Made by a program: the position numbers and the translations under genes
Source of the DNA: JAOPZY01 sp036495025
Lineage (GTDB): Bacteria; Actinomycetota; CADDZG01; JAHWKV01; JAOPZY01
Assembly: GCA_036495025.1 (NCBI GenBank)
Contig: DASXNO010000287.1
Coordinates: 1-18,359, forward strand
Length of the DNA stretch: 18,359 nt
Reading direction: 5' to 3'
The notes under the pieces: generated by a model
The model's input: only the letters and a program-made list of their open reading frames with translations
The model's database searches: none
Told to the model about the DNA's origin: nothing
Shown here: one piece after another, positions 6,025 to 13,865 of the stretch
Position numbering within the stretch: the stretch's first letter is position 1
Layout: each line of letters starts with the position of its first letter

Positions 6025-6807
6025 TCAGGAGGCGCCGTGCGGGCGGGCGGCCGGCGGCCGCTGGAGCATCTGAGCGATCAGGTCGGCGTAGGCCTGGCCC
6101 CCGGGGCCGCCGATGGGCATGTGGACGCCGTCGGCGTAGAACCAGCCCGGGTTGGCGGCAGCAAGTTGCTGCCACTCGGCGACGGTGCACCCCGGGACCT
6201 GCCGGCAGCCGCTGCGGATGAGTTCGTTGTTGGCCGGGACCCACGAGCAGTAGGGGCAGTAGTTCGTCAGCATCACGATCCTCCTCCCGGCGGCCAGGGC
6301 GACGATCCGGGCGAGTTGGCTGCTCGAGAAGGGCCCGTTGGTCCCCAGGGCGATGACAACGGTGTCCCCGAGGCGGCCCGCCCAGGCCAGCGCCAGCATG
6401 GCCTGGATGCCCACGGCGACCTGGCGGCCGGCAACGGCGTCGATCGTCAGGCCCGGGAAGCGGGCCCGGAGGTTGGGGGTTGCGTCCACCATGATGGAGT
6501 CGCCGATGGCGGTGAGGCTCCGGTATGCCGTCGGGTCGGGTTTGGCGGTCTCCGTCGGGCTGGGGGTCGCCGAGGGGTCCAGCGACGGGGCCATCGAGGG
6601 CCCGGAGGAGCCCCCCGAAGGCTCGGGAAGCGGCGTGGCCCCTGCCACCGGTGGGGGCACGACCGCGGAGGAACCCTTCGCCCGCGTCTGGCGCACGGAC
6701 GCGAATGGTGCCGCCCTCGCTCCCGCCAGGCAGGAGGCGACAGCGACGCAGAGCACGACAAAGACCGCCAGGGGGAATCGTGTTGCGGTGTGGCGTCCTC
6801 GTGGCAT
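6025..6807 (-). CDS. Secreted SGNH-fold hydrolase/transferase domain protein
   Basis: A 260-residue protein. A signal peptide or N-terminal anchor (about 10-32) is followed by a Pro/Ser-rich linker (about 45-93), then an SGNH domain. Block I is AIGDSIM with catalytic Ser104; GTNG (155-158) is the block containing the oxyanion Asn; DGVH (Asp226, His229) is block V. Cys184, 187, 201 and 207 (YCPYC, GCRQVPGC) could form disulfides outside the cell. The domain is similar to the C-terminal domain of the adjacent acyltransferase (GRQxxV, GTNG, DGxH), so it is probably a duplicated extracytoplasmic acyl-transfer domain. The start ATG 6807 lies 26 nt after the upstream stop, consistent with one operon. 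Confidence 0.85.
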   Translation of the reverse strand: MPRGRHTATRFPLAVFVVLCVAVASCLAGARAAPFASVRQTRAKGSSAVVPPPVAGATPLPEPSGGSSGPSMAPSLDPSATPSPTETAKPDPTAYRSLTAIGDSIMVDATPNLRARFPGLTIDAVAGRQVAVGIQAMLALAWAGRLGDTVVIALGTNGPFSSSQLARIVALAAGRRIVMLTNYCPYCSWVPANNELIRSGCRQVPGCTVAEWQQLAAANPGWFYADGVHMPIGGPGGQAYADLIAQMLQRPPAARPHGAS

Positions 6808-6833
6808 CGCTGCGGTCCTTCTGGGCGGTGGGT

Positions 6834-9050
6834 CTACTTGAGCGCCCCCTCGATCAGGTCACGATACGCGGCCGCGCCCTCGGGCCGGAGGTGGATCCCG
6901 TCCGGCCACAGCCACTCGGGATGGGCCGAGGCGGCGGCATTCCAATCGACGAGGTGGACGTTGGGGTGGTTGTGCGCCGCTTCCGTAAGGATACGGTTAT
7001 TGAGGTCCTGCCAGGGGCGGGGTACGTGGACGCTGAGCAGGAGGACCCGTCGCGTGGCCATCCGTGCCAGCACCGCGTCGAGTGCGGAGGGCTGGATGGT
7101 CCCGTTGGTTCCGATGTGCAGGACGACGTCGCTGCCGAGATGGTCGCCGTCGGCCAGGCTGTTGAGGATGTCGAACGCCACCGATGCCTGGCGCCCCTCC
7201 ACGGCGTCGACGTCGGCGCCAGGAAGGGCCGCCTTCAGGACGTCGAGGGCTCCCCGCATGACCGAGTCGCCGATCACCGTGTAGGTGCGGGGAGCGGGCG
7301 ACGGCGACCCGGCGCCCTGGGGGGCACCCGGCGTTGACGCGGCGGGCACGGTCGGGGATGCGGCGGCGCTGCTGGGAGCCGGCGCCGCCGGCTGGTGGGC
7401 CGGCGTCGGGCTCGGTCCTGCCGTCCGGGCAGCCTCCTTCGGTGGTGCCTGGCTGCTGGTGATCCCGGCGGCGACATGGTAGGCGAGGCGGATGGGCCAC
7501 CCTGCCGGCGCGAGGTCCCGGTGGGAGCTCGTGCCGACGAGCAGCGCGATGGAGGCCAGGACCGACGCCGCCACGAACAGCTGGCCGGCCGGTATCGCCC
7601 GGCGGGGCGGGTCCGTTGCGGCAGGCACCGCTGCCACGGGCTGAGGGGCGGGCCGGACGGCACGGTTTTCCCAGCCGCGGCGCAGCCACGCTCCCCAGGC
7701 CTGGAGTTGCTCGCCCGCACGGGACATGCGGACGAGGACGCCGCTCAGCCAGACCTTGAGGCCCACGCTGCGGATGGGCCGCTCGACGAGCCGGTAGCTC
7801 GCCTCGGCCAGGGCCACCACCAGGCCGAGCCGGAGGACGAGGTCCGGGATGCCAGCGAGCGGCAGGTCGAGCTGCGGGCGCGTGAAGACGAAGACCGGCC
7901 AGTGCCACAGGTACAGGCCGTAGGACCTCGTGCCCGCCCAGCGCAGGGCCTTGCTCCCGAGGGCCGGCTCGAGGCGGCTGCCGGGCCGGCTCGCGGCGAC
8001 GACAGCGACACCGGCCATGAGGCTGAAGGCGAAGAACCCGCCTCGGTAGAGGCCCGGCGAGAACTCGGTCGCCTTGAGCATCGCCCAGCAGACGAGCGCC
8101 AGCGCACCCACGCCCGCAAGGTCCATCCCCAGCGCGACGCGGGGAGCCGGCGATCGCTGCCACAGTGGCCCGGCAGTCGCGGCGAGCAGCGCAGCGGCGG
8201 CCACCCCGATCAACAGCCCGAAGGCGTGGGTGTCCGTGCCGAAATAGACCCGGGAGGAGTCGGCGCCGTACGGCAGGTTGCGCTGGATGGCGATGGCAGC
8301 CATCAGCCCGGCGGAGGCGCAGGCCCCGGCAAGGGCGAGCCCTCCCACCTGCACCAGGCCCCGACGGGTGGTCAGGTGGCGCCGGAGGAGGATCAGCGCC
8401 AGGGGCCAGACGAGGTAGAACTGTTCCTCGAGCGCGAGCGACCACAGGTGCTGGAACGGCGACGGCCTCCCGCTGGCGATGAAGTAGGACTCGTGCCGGA
8501 CGATGAACCACCAGTTCGTGACGTAGCCGAACGAGGCGACGAGGTCTCCCCGGAAACGTGCCACCTCCTGCGGCCAAAAGGTCCCGATCATCACGACCGT
8601 TGCGAAGAGGACCACCGCCAGGGCCGGCAGCAACCGGAGTGCCCGCCGCCGGTAGAAGGCCCCGAGCGCGATCCGGCCGGCGTTCTGCACTTCCGCAATC
8701 AGCAGGGAGGTGATGAGAAAGCCCGAGACCACGAAGAACAGATCGACGCCGAGCAGCCCCCCCGGCACCGACCCGACCCCAGCGTGGTAGAGCAGGACCC
8801 CGATGATGGCGAGCGCCCGCAGGCCGTCGAGCCCGGGCCGGTAGCGCCGGTCGGCGACAGGGGGCCGTTCCCACGAACGGGTGGGCGGAACTGGCCGGGT
8901 GGGCGGCAGTCGCTCCGTGGGTGGAACGGACCGGGTGGGAGGAACCGGCCCCAGGGGCACCTCCTGCGGGGGTGACGAGGCCGGCCCGAACGACGACGCC
9001 GGCCGGGGAGCCAGTTGTGTGCGAGCCCACGAAAAACCCATATCACCCAT
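6834..9050 (-). CDS. AT3-family O-acyltransferase with C-terminal SGNH domain (OatA-like)
   Basis: A 738-residue envelope acyltransferase. A Pro-rich cytosolic N-terminus (1-62) precedes an acyltransferase-3 membrane domain (about 68-428; RPGLDGLRALAI, DLFFVVSGFLIT, FYRRRALRLLP, FQHLWSLALEEQ with His201). A further TM segment (about 490-506) and a Pro/Ala/Ser linker (535-588) lead to an SGNH domain (589-738) with Ser596 in GDS, GTNG (647-650) and Asp717/His720 in DGIH. By analogy with OatA, the membrane part moves an acetyl or other acyl group across the membrane and the SGNH part places it on an extracellular glycan; the acceptor is unknown. The start ATG 9050 has GGGAGA 7 nt upstream; ATG 9041 is possible. 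The standalone SGNH gene follows after 26 nt. Confidence 0.9.
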   Translation of the reverse strand: MGDMGFSWARTQLAPRPASSFGPASSPPQEVPLGPVPPTRSVPPTERLPPTRPVPPTRSWERPPVADRRYRPGLDGLRALAIIGVLLYHAGVGSVPGGLLGVDLFFVVSGFLITSLLIAEVQNAGRIALGAFYRRRALRLLPALAVVLFATVVMIGTFWPQEVARFRGDLVASFGYVTNWWFIVRHESYFIASGRPSPFQHLWSLALEEQFYLVWPLALILLRRHLTTRRGLVQVGGLALAGACASAGLMAAIAIQRNLPYGADSSRVYFGTDTHAFGLLIGVAAAALLAATAGPLWQRSPAPRVALGMDLAGVGALALVCWAMLKATEFSPGLYRGGFFAFSLMAGVAVVAASRPGSRLEPALGSKALRWAGTRSYGLYLWHWPVFVFTRPQLDLPLAGIPDLVLRLGLVVALAEASYRLVERPIRSVGLKVWLSGVLVRMSRAGEQLQAWGAWLRRGWENRAVRPAPQPVAAVPAATDPPRRAIPAGQLFVAASVLASIALLVGTSSHRDLAPAGWPIRLAYHVAAGITSSQAPPKEAARTAGPSPTPAHQPAAPAPSSAAASPTVPAASTPGAPQGAGSPSPAPRTYTVIGDSVMRGALDVLKAALPGADVDAVEGRQASVAFDILNSLADGDHLGSDVVLHIGTNGTIQPSALDAVLARMATRRVLLLSVHVPRPWQDLNNRILTEAAHNHPNVHLVDWNAAASAHPEWLWPDGIHLRPEGAAAYRDLIEGALK
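8874..8945 (-). repeat. Four 18-bp tandem repeats coding for xPPTxx
   Basis: Residues 36-59 of the acyltransferase are four hexapeptides, VPPTRS, VPPTER, LPPTRP and VPPTRS, from an 18-bp DNA period. The segment lies in the predicted cytosolic N-terminus. Such repeats often vary in copy number between strains. Confidence 0.75.
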
Positions 9051-9167
9051 ATCGCTGTCTCCCGGCCGGGAGGCCGGGGGAGGAAGGGTAAACCCCCCGC
9101 CCTTCGATACACAAAGTGGGGTTGGGTTGCCCAGCTGCCGGGACCTCTGGCTGAAGGTCGCTCTGGT

Positions 9168-9953
9168 TCAGGGCTCCACGGTGTGATGCGAGACGATGGG
9201 CTTGGTGTTATCCGGCGTGACGATCACCTTGAACTCGCCGGTCCCCCTGCTGCAGACCATGCCATTGCCCCCCATGAGGTCGAGCGTCGCCACCCCCTCG
9301 GCATCGGAGATGACGGTCGCGGCGTCACCCTCCGAGGAGAGCTGCACCATCATGGCCCCGGGGCCGACCGCCTCGAACTTCACCCGGACGTCGGGGGCGA
9401 GCCTGCCCTCGGTGTCTTTCAGCAGGATCCGGATCGGCCCGAAGACGGCCTCGCCACCGGGGACGCGACTGCCTGACCGGGCGACGCTCTGGTTGTCCCC
9501 GGAAACGATGGTGGGCTTGAGGACGACCGGGACCGCCACGGCCAAGTGCGCCGCCGCCGCGGCGGCCCCATGGCGCGCCACGAGGGTGAAGGGGCCGTAG
9601 TCGTAGAAGGCCGAGGCGGACCCTCCCCGCATCCTGTCGAGGGTGGCAATCCCGTGCTCATCGGTCATGACGACGCAGGGCGACGTCCCCATGGGGTCGA
9701 GCTGCACGCCCATGTTGCCAGGGGTCTCCCCGACCGACCACGCCACGGCCATGCCCGCCAGCACGCCACCGTCGGCGCCCCGCAGCTCGGCAGCAACCGG
9801 ATCGAAGGTGGCCATGGGGAAGCCGAGGTCCGTCATCACCAGGGGGGCCGTCTGGTCGTCCCCGGCCACGATGGACAGCGTGCGGCCCGCGGTCGGGTCT
9901 GGGGCTTGTTGCAGCTCTGCTACGGTTCCCGCATCGGATGACCCTTGGTTCAT
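9168..9953 (-). CDS. Protein with two Ig-like (Big_1-like) repeats, no signal peptide
   Basis: A 261-residue protein. Two repeats of about 115 residues begin with LSIVAGDDQT and TIVSGDNQSV. Each contains a beta-rich core with an Asp/Glu-Gly loop: TDEHGIATLD in the first, SDAEGVATLD in the second. The pattern resembles invasin-type Ig-like Big_1 domains. There is no hydrophobic signal sequence; the first 25 residues are polar. It is therefore either cytosolic or exported by an unusual route. Start ATG 9953 has GGGAGGA 7 nt upstream. The frame is also open to 10103, but that longer version overlaps the c-di-GMP gene and lacks support. The gene follows the GGDEF-EAL gene by 146 nt on the same strand. 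Domain assignment is by pattern only. Confidence 0.72.
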   Translation of the reverse strand: MNQGSSDAGTVAELQQAPDPTAGRTLSIVAGDDQTAPLVMTDLGFPMATFDPVAAELRGADGGVLAGMAVAWSVGETPGNMGVQLDPMGTSPCVVMTDEHGIATLDRMRGGSASAFYDYGPFTLVARHGAAAAAAHLAVAVPVVLKPTIVSGDNQSVARSGSRVPGGEAVFGPIRILLKDTEGRLAPDVRVKFEAVGPGAMMVQLSSEGDAATVISDAEGVATLDLMGGNGMVCSRGTGEFKVIVTPDNTKPIVSHHTVEP

Positions 9954-10099
9954 GGTGTGGTCCTCCCTTGTCCGGCTTGGAGACGTCCCGCTCGGAGGCG
10001 TCGAGACCGCAGGCTTGGTCCGCCCCCGGCTACTCTCCACCGTACGCCTGCCGGCAGGCTTGTGCGCACCGGCCACCGGCGCACCGTCGGGAGAATCCG

Positions 10100-11881
10100 T
10101 CACCCGTGGCGGTGGCCCGAGGAGACGGATCGCTCATTGACGAGGGCCGACACGGCGTCGGGGTGTTCCGCATGGCCGAACAGGTATCCCTGAGCACAGT
10201 CGCACCCGAGCTCGATCAGGGTTGCTTCCTGCTCGGCGGTCTCGACGCCTTCGGCGACGACCCAGAGGTGGAGGCCATGCGCCAGGTCGATGATGGCCCG
10301 GACGATCGCGAGGGCCTCGGGCGCCGCGCCGAGTTGCTGGACGAAGGACCGGTCGATCTTGACGAAGTCGAGGGGGAACTGGCGGATAGAGGCCAGCGAG
10401 GAGTACCCGGTCCCGAAGTCGTCGAGGCCCACCAGCACCCCCAGGCCCCGAATCGTGCGCAGGGAGTCCATGGCCGAGTTCGACGCCTCCATCAACACCC
10501 GCTCGGTGACCTCGAAGATGAGGGCGCCCTCCGGAAGATGGTTGTCCGCGAGGGCGCCGGTCACGACGTCGCCGAAGTGGGAGTCCGACAGGTGCCGTCC
10601 GGTGAGGTTGACGGCGACGCCGTGGAAGCCGGTGGGCGCCAGCTCCCGGGACCAGGTCGTCACCTGTTCGACCACCCGGTCGAGGACGTACCCGTCCACC
10701 GTGACGAGCAGCCCCGATGTTTCGGCGATGTCGATGAAGTGATCGGGCGGGATCAGCTCTTCGGGTCCCTGGATGCGGACCAGGGCCTCCGCGAGGACCA
10801 CCTGGCCGGTGCGCAGGTTGATGATCGGCTGGTAACGGACACGGAGCAGATCGTCGTCGATCGCATTGCGGATCATCCGCTCGACTCCCAGGCGCCCCAT
10901 GGCCGTCGTCCGGAGTTCCTCGTCGAAGACCTCCGCCCGGTTGCGGCCGCGACCCTTTGCGCGGTAGAGAGCGAGGTCGGCCTCCTGCAGCAACGCACGG
11001 GGGCTGTGCGTTGCGTCGGCGGTCGTGGCAACGCCGGCACTCGCCGTGCAGACGATCGACTCCTCGCCAAGGACGAAGGGCTCCCCGATGCTCCGGCAGA
11101 CACGCTCCGCGAGGTGCCGTGCGTCCTCGGAGACGGTCAGGCCCTCGCTGAGGATGACGAACTCGTCTCCTCCGAGGCGGGCCAGGGTGTCGGTGGGGCG
11201 GAGCGCGGCCAGGGTGCGGTCGGCCACCTTCACGAGGAGGCGGTCCCCCAGCTCGTGGCCGAGGGAGTCGTTGATCACCTTGAACCGGTCGAGGTCGAGG
11301 TAGACGACGCCGATCAGCGTGGAGGAGCGCTCAAGGCGGCGAAGCGCCTGGCTCACCCGGTCCATGAACACGGTGCGGTTGGCGACGCCGGTCAGGGGGT
11401 CGGTGAGGGCCTGGCGCTGCAGGGTGTCCTCGACGAGCTTGCGCTTGGCGATGTCCCGGATCGACGCCATGAGCAGGATCCTGCTGGCGTTGCGGGGGTG
11501 GGGAATCTGGTGGAGCAGGCTCTCGGTCCAGAGATACCTTCCGTCCTTGCACCGGAAACGGAACGTCGCGGTGAAGGGGACAGGGGAACACAGGGCTGCG
11601 TCCCGGGACGCCACGACCGCAGCGAGGTCCTCCGGGTGGACGTACTCCTCGGCCGTATGGCCGACCAGCTCGGCCGGTTCCCATCCGAGGGTCGCCCTTG
11701 AGGCTGCCGACACGTAGGTGAACACGCCGGCGGGGGTGGAGAGGGCAGTGATGTCGCCCTGGGGCTGCTCCTGCAGGGAGGCCAGCTCCTCGGCGCTCAT
11801 GGGTTCCTCGTCCCCCAGAAGGTCCTCCGCCGCGACCGGAAACTGGCGATGACTGGTGGTGGAATCGGGGCTGTCGGGCAC
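10100..11881 (-). CDS. PAS-GGDEF-EAL cyclic-di-GMP enzyme
   Basis: A 593-residue cytosolic signalling protein. A PAS domain (about 40-147; FTYVSAASRATLGWEP, then RDIAKRK) is followed by a GGDEF domain (about 155-320) with intact GGDEF (237-241) and an inhibitory-site RxxD (Arg228, Asp231), then an EAL domain (about 335-580). Phosphodiesterase residues look intact: Glu365 in AEALVR, Asn425 in VNL, Glu457 and Glu460 in FEVTE, Asp487/Asp488 in DDFGTGYSS, Lys508 in VKIDRS, Glu544 in AEGVET and Gln564 in CAQGYLFG. It could both make and break c-di-GMP, with the balance set by the PAS input. There is no membrane segment. The start is GTG 11881, with AGGAGG 5 nt upstream; the leader may regulate translation. 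Confidence 0.92.
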   Translation of the reverse strand: MPDSPDSTTSHRQFPVAAEDLLGDEEPMSAEELASLQEQPQGDITALSTPAGVFTYVSAASRATLGWEPAELVGHTAEEYVHPEDLAAVVASRDAALCSPVPFTATFRFRCKDGRYLWTESLLHQIPHPRNASRILLMASIRDIAKRKLVEDTLQRQALTDPLTGVANRTVFMDRVSQALRRLERSSTLIGVVYLDLDRFKVINDSLGHELGDRLLVKVADRTLAALRPTDTLARLGGDEFVILSEGLTVSEDARHLAERVCRSIGEPFVLGEESIVCTASAGVATTADATHSPRALLQEADLALYRAKGRGRNRAEVFDEELRTTAMGRLGVERMIRNAIDDDLLRVRYQPIINLRTGQVVLAEALVRIQGPEELIPPDHFIDIAETSGLLVTVDGYVLDRVVEQVTTWSRELAPTGFHGVAVNLTGRHLSDSHFGDVVTGALADNHLPEGALIFEVTERVLMEASNSAMDSLRTIRGLGVLVGLDDFGTGYSSLASIRQFPLDFVKIDRSFVQQLGAAPEALAIVRAIIDLAHGLHLWVVAEGVETAEQEATLIELGCDCAQGYLFGHAEHPDAVSALVNERSVSSGHRHG

Positions 11882-11886
11882 GCTTG

Positions 11887-11934
11887 CCTCCTGAGACCAG
11901 GATGGAACGCCAGCCGGGTCTCGGGCAAGAGACC
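11887..11934 (-). promoter_or_regulatory. Leader with mutually exclusive hairpins at the ribosome binding site
   Basis: Reading the minus strand: GGTCTC (11934-11929), GAGACC (11922-11917), GGTCTC (11898-11893), then AGGAGG (11892-11887) directly attached. The middle GAGACC can pair with the first copy (6-nt loop, Shine-Dalgarno free) or with the second copy (18-nt loop, Shine-Dalgarno next to the stem). Whether the first copy is fully transcribed depends on the exact start site, which I place near 11933. Confidence 0.4.
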
Positions 11935-11938
11935 GTCC

Positions 11939-11968
11939 AGATTAAGTCATATTTATCAAGCATAACAA
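11939..11968 (-). promoter_or_regulatory. Likely promoter of the c-di-GMP enzyme gene
   Basis: TTGTTA (11968-11963), an 18-nt spacer and TAATCT (11944-11939) on the minus strand, in an AT-rich island unlike the surrounding DNA. The start codon is about 50 nt further on. Confidence 0.5.
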
Positions 11969-12672
11969 AGCAGATAAGAGATGCAGACTCCGCGCCTTGC
12001 TGCCCGGACGAGGAGTTCCGTTGGCAGAGGTCCAGATCCGAGCCAGGCGGGCAGCTTCGAGGGATCGCCGCACCGAGCGTAGTCCGGAAAGGGGAGCGCA
12101 TCGATTGGGCTCAAGAAGGGGCGATGGGCCCCCTGCGTCGGACGGGTCGTACGTGCCGGCATGCCGGATTGTGGCACTCCCTGGGGGAGATGCGTCCCCA
12201 GTCGGAGTCCTCACCGTTGGAGGGCCTCGCCGGGGAGAGTCCCACCGAGCTCGATGTCTCCACGTCCCAGGGCGCACCGCCCTGGGAGGGGTGCCAGGGT
12301 CTGCGACCCGCCGGCCTCCCCGGCGCGGGGACCACCTCCGTTTGATCGCCGAGGTGCAGGACTGGGTCGGGCATTGCCTGAGGCTCCTTGCCTGAGCGGA
12401 TCCTTCGGTGGTGTGTCCAGCCCCTGCAGGGCGGGAGGGGAACGCCGGGAGTGTCCCTTGAGCGAACGTATGGAGGGTCCGATGACGTCACCGGGGACCT
12501 GGGTGCGCCGCAGCCCCGCCGGGGTCTGGGGGCAAGAACTGGGCCCCTGAGGGGGCCATTGCCCGCATGGTACCTCTGTACCGGCATCCTGACAAGACGG
12601 TCGCTCCGCCTATTTGGTAGGACGTTGCGTCCAACGCGCTACGCAATCCTCATCACGCCGTATGATCTGCTC
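11969..12672 (+). other. Gene-free, hairpin-rich intergenic region upstream of the PRC/ANTAR operon
   Basis: No reading frame here looks like a protein gene: the open frames are Arg/Pro/Gly-rich and lack start signals. From 12181 onward there is a dense run of inverted repeats: 12181-12201 (CTGGGG/CCCCAG with a 6-nt core GATGCG), 12265-12287 (perfect 10-bp stem, TCCCAGGGCG arm, 3-nt loop), 12297-12309 (GGGTC/GACCC), 12309-12325 (CGCCGG/CCGGCG), 12333-12356 (CACCTC/GAGGTG), 12542-12557 (GGCCCC/GGGGCC), 12569-12582 (GGTAC/GTACC) and 12619-12631 (GGACG/CGTCC). This could be a long structured leader or a noncoding RNA. It matches no riboswitch I can recognise. GC-rich DNA forms chance stems, so only the 10-bp stem is striking by itself. 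Confidence 0.4.
12661..12666 (+). promoter_or_regulatory. -10 box for the PRC/ANTAR operon
   Basis: TATGAT at 12661-12666 lies 6 nt before GTG 12673, placing the transcription start at the GTG (leaderless). No good -35 hexamer is visible at the right distance. Confidence 0.4.
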
Positions 12673-12810
12673 GTGGGGTGGTATCTGTGGGTTGTTGTGA
12701 TCGTCGTGGTGCTGGCCCTCATCCTGCTGGGGGCGATCCTCGTGCAGCGGCGGCGGAGGTCTGGCGGGGTGTTGTCGGTCCGGCCCCGTCCGAAGAGGGA
12801 TCGGCAATGA
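12673..12810 (+). CDS. 46-residue single-pass membrane peptide
   Basis: A short protein of 45 codons plus stop. One strongly hydrophobic span (VVVIVVVLALILLGAILV, about residues 7-24) is followed by a basic tail (QRRRR ... RPRPKRDRQ), so the C-terminus should face the cytoplasm. The stop TGA overlaps the ATG of the next gene (ATGA), which ties it to the PRC-barrel operon and supports that it is real. No Shine-Dalgarno sequence precedes GTG 12673, but TATGAT ends 6 nt upstream, fitting leaderless start. TTG 12625, after GGTAGG, would add 16 residues and is an alternative. It could be a membrane anchor or partner for the PRC proteins; this is inferred from the overlap only. Confidence 0.6.
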   Translation: MGWYLWVVVIVVVLALILLGAILVQRRRRSGGVLSVRPRPKRDRQ

Positions 12811-13379
12811 GTGTGCTGCTGCGGGCGAGCGAGCTCGAAGGGCGCCCCATCGTCACCTTTGCCGGGGAGAGCCCCGCCGAGGTGAAGGACGTCATCTTCG
12901 ACAGCCTGAACGGCACGTTGCTCGGCCTGACCCTTCGGGGCCATGGGCTTTTCTCCGGCCCTCGCAAGGAGATCCTGCCCTGGTCGAGGATTCACAGCAT
13001 CGGGCGGGACGCCGTCATGATCCACGACGAGGGTGCATTCCAGGGGGAGAGCGCCCTGCCTGCGGGGGGTGTCCCCGACAACCGGAACGTCCTCGGCAAC
13101 CAGGTTCTGACCGACGACGGCACGGACGTGGGCAGCGTCGTCGACGTCATTATCGAGGCGGGAGCGCACGCGGCGATTGTCGGCTACGAGGTGAAAGCTT
13201 CCGAGGCCCTGGCAACGCGGGGCGCGCACGTGTTCATCCCGTTGCCCGACACCATTGCGGTGTCGGGCGAGCACCTCGTTGTCCCGGCGGGAGCCCTCGA
13301 GTTTGTGGGCAACGACCTGTCCGGCTTCGGCGCCGCGGTCGAGGCGTTTCGGGAGAAGTTGCGGCAGGGCGCCTCGTGA
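12807..13379 (+). CDS. Double PRC-barrel domain protein
   Basis: A 190-residue soluble protein with two PRC-barrel-like beta domains, about residues 3-75 (LLRASELEGRPIV, then AEVKDVIFD) and about 94-167 (NVLGNQVLTDDG, then GSVVDVIIE). The family is known from the photosynthetic reaction centre H subunit and from RNA-processing protein RimM, and in other bacteria occurs as small proteins of unclear role. The start ATG 12807 overlaps the stop of the membrane peptide (ATGA), and the gene ends with a GTGA overlap into a second PRC protein. The weak Shine-Dalgarno AGAGGGA agrees with translational coupling. No membrane segment or catalytic motif is visible. A cytosolic adaptor or ligand-binding role near the membrane peptide is inference. 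Confidence 0.82.
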   Translation: MSVLLRASELEGRPIVTFAGESPAEVKDVIFDSLNGTLLGLTLRGHGLFSGPRKEILPWSRIHSIGRDAVMIHDEGAFQGESALPAGGVPDNRNVLGNQVLTDDGTDVGSVVDVIIEAGAHAAIVGYEVKASEALATRGAHVFIPLPDTIAVSGEHLVVPAGALEFVGNDLSGFGAAVEAFREKLRQGAS

Positions 13380-13846
13380 GGCTCCGGGAGGCGTATGGAC
13401 GGAAGGTGGTGAGCACCGACGACGCCGAGACCATCGGGCGGTTGGATGCCTTCGTCATCGACGCCGCGCAGCGCTCGGTCGTTGGCCTTCGCCTCGCCAA
13501 GGCACGGGATGACCGGCCGTTTGTGTCGTGGAGCGATCTGCAGGGGTTCGGGAACGATGCCGTGATCGTGCCCAGTGCCGGCGTCCTCCGGCTGGCCAGC
13601 AGCGAGGCGGAGGAGCGCGCGACGTCGAAAGCGTTCCAGCCCATCGGGAAGCCTGTGCTCAGCGAGTGGGGAACGGTGCTGGGCAAGGTCGCGGACGTGG
13701 ACTTCGACGGAGAGTCCGGAGCCCTCGTGGGCTTCGATCTTGGCGACGCCGGCTTGGTCGCCGGCGACCGTCTCCTTGGGCTTGGCTCCTATGCCGTTGT
13801 CGTGCAGGAGGTGCCACCCGGTGAGGCGACACCAGGGAGGTCGTAA
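13376..13846 (+). CDS. Second double PRC-barrel domain protein
   Basis: A 156-residue protein with two PRC-like modules, about residues 2-68 (LREAYGRKVVSTDDAETIGRL, then DAFVIDAAQRSVVGLRL) and about 85-146 (AFQPIGKPVLSEWGTVLGKV, then DVDFDGESGALVGF). Each half has the family order: short strand, Gly-rich turn, acidic patch, and an hVVGh strand. The start GTG 13376 overlaps the upstream TGA (GTGA), so the two PRC proteins are probably made in fixed proportion and may associate. A GAF-ANTAR gene follows 19 nt downstream. Function is unknown; the tie to RNA-binding ANTAR proteins is by operon position. Confidence 0.8.
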   Translation: MRLREAYGRKVVSTDDAETIGRLDAFVIDAAQRSVVGLRLAKARDDRPFVSWSDLQGFGNDAVIVPSAGVLRLASSEAEERATSKAFQPIGKPVLSEWGTVLGKVADVDFDGESGALVGFDLGDAGLVAGDRLLGLGSYAVVVQEVPPGEATPGRS

Positions 13847-13865
13847 CACGGTCGAGAGGAGCGCG

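Noticed and set aside
7395..8975. Plus-strand frame of 526 codons
   Set aside because: Antisense to the acyltransferase gene; charged low-complexity translation typical of high-GC shadow frames.
6997..9030. Long minus-strand frame of 677 codons
   Set aside because: Shifted frame inside the acyltransferase gene; Arg/Pro/Ala-rich with no motif.
9059..9072. Palindrome CTCCCGGCCGGGAG upstream of the acyltransferase gene
   Set aside because: No loop for an RNA hairpin and no T-run; short and composition-biased, so not called as operator or terminator.
9938..11701. Plus-strand frame of 587 codons
   Set aside because: Antisense to the PAS-GGDEF-EAL gene, whose catalytic motifs are intact.
12156..12167. 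Palindrome CCGGCATGCCGG
   Set aside because: Twelve bases of GC-rich symmetry with no loop or promoter context; can arise by chance.
11884..12550. Several open frames in the intergenic region (both strands)
   Set aside because: No recognisable motif, poor codon pattern and no start signals; high-GC DNA gives such frames by chance.
12421..12560. Possible riboswitch in the PRC operon leader
   Set aside because: I compared it by eye with cobalamin, c-di-AMP and c-di-GMP types and found no conserved core.
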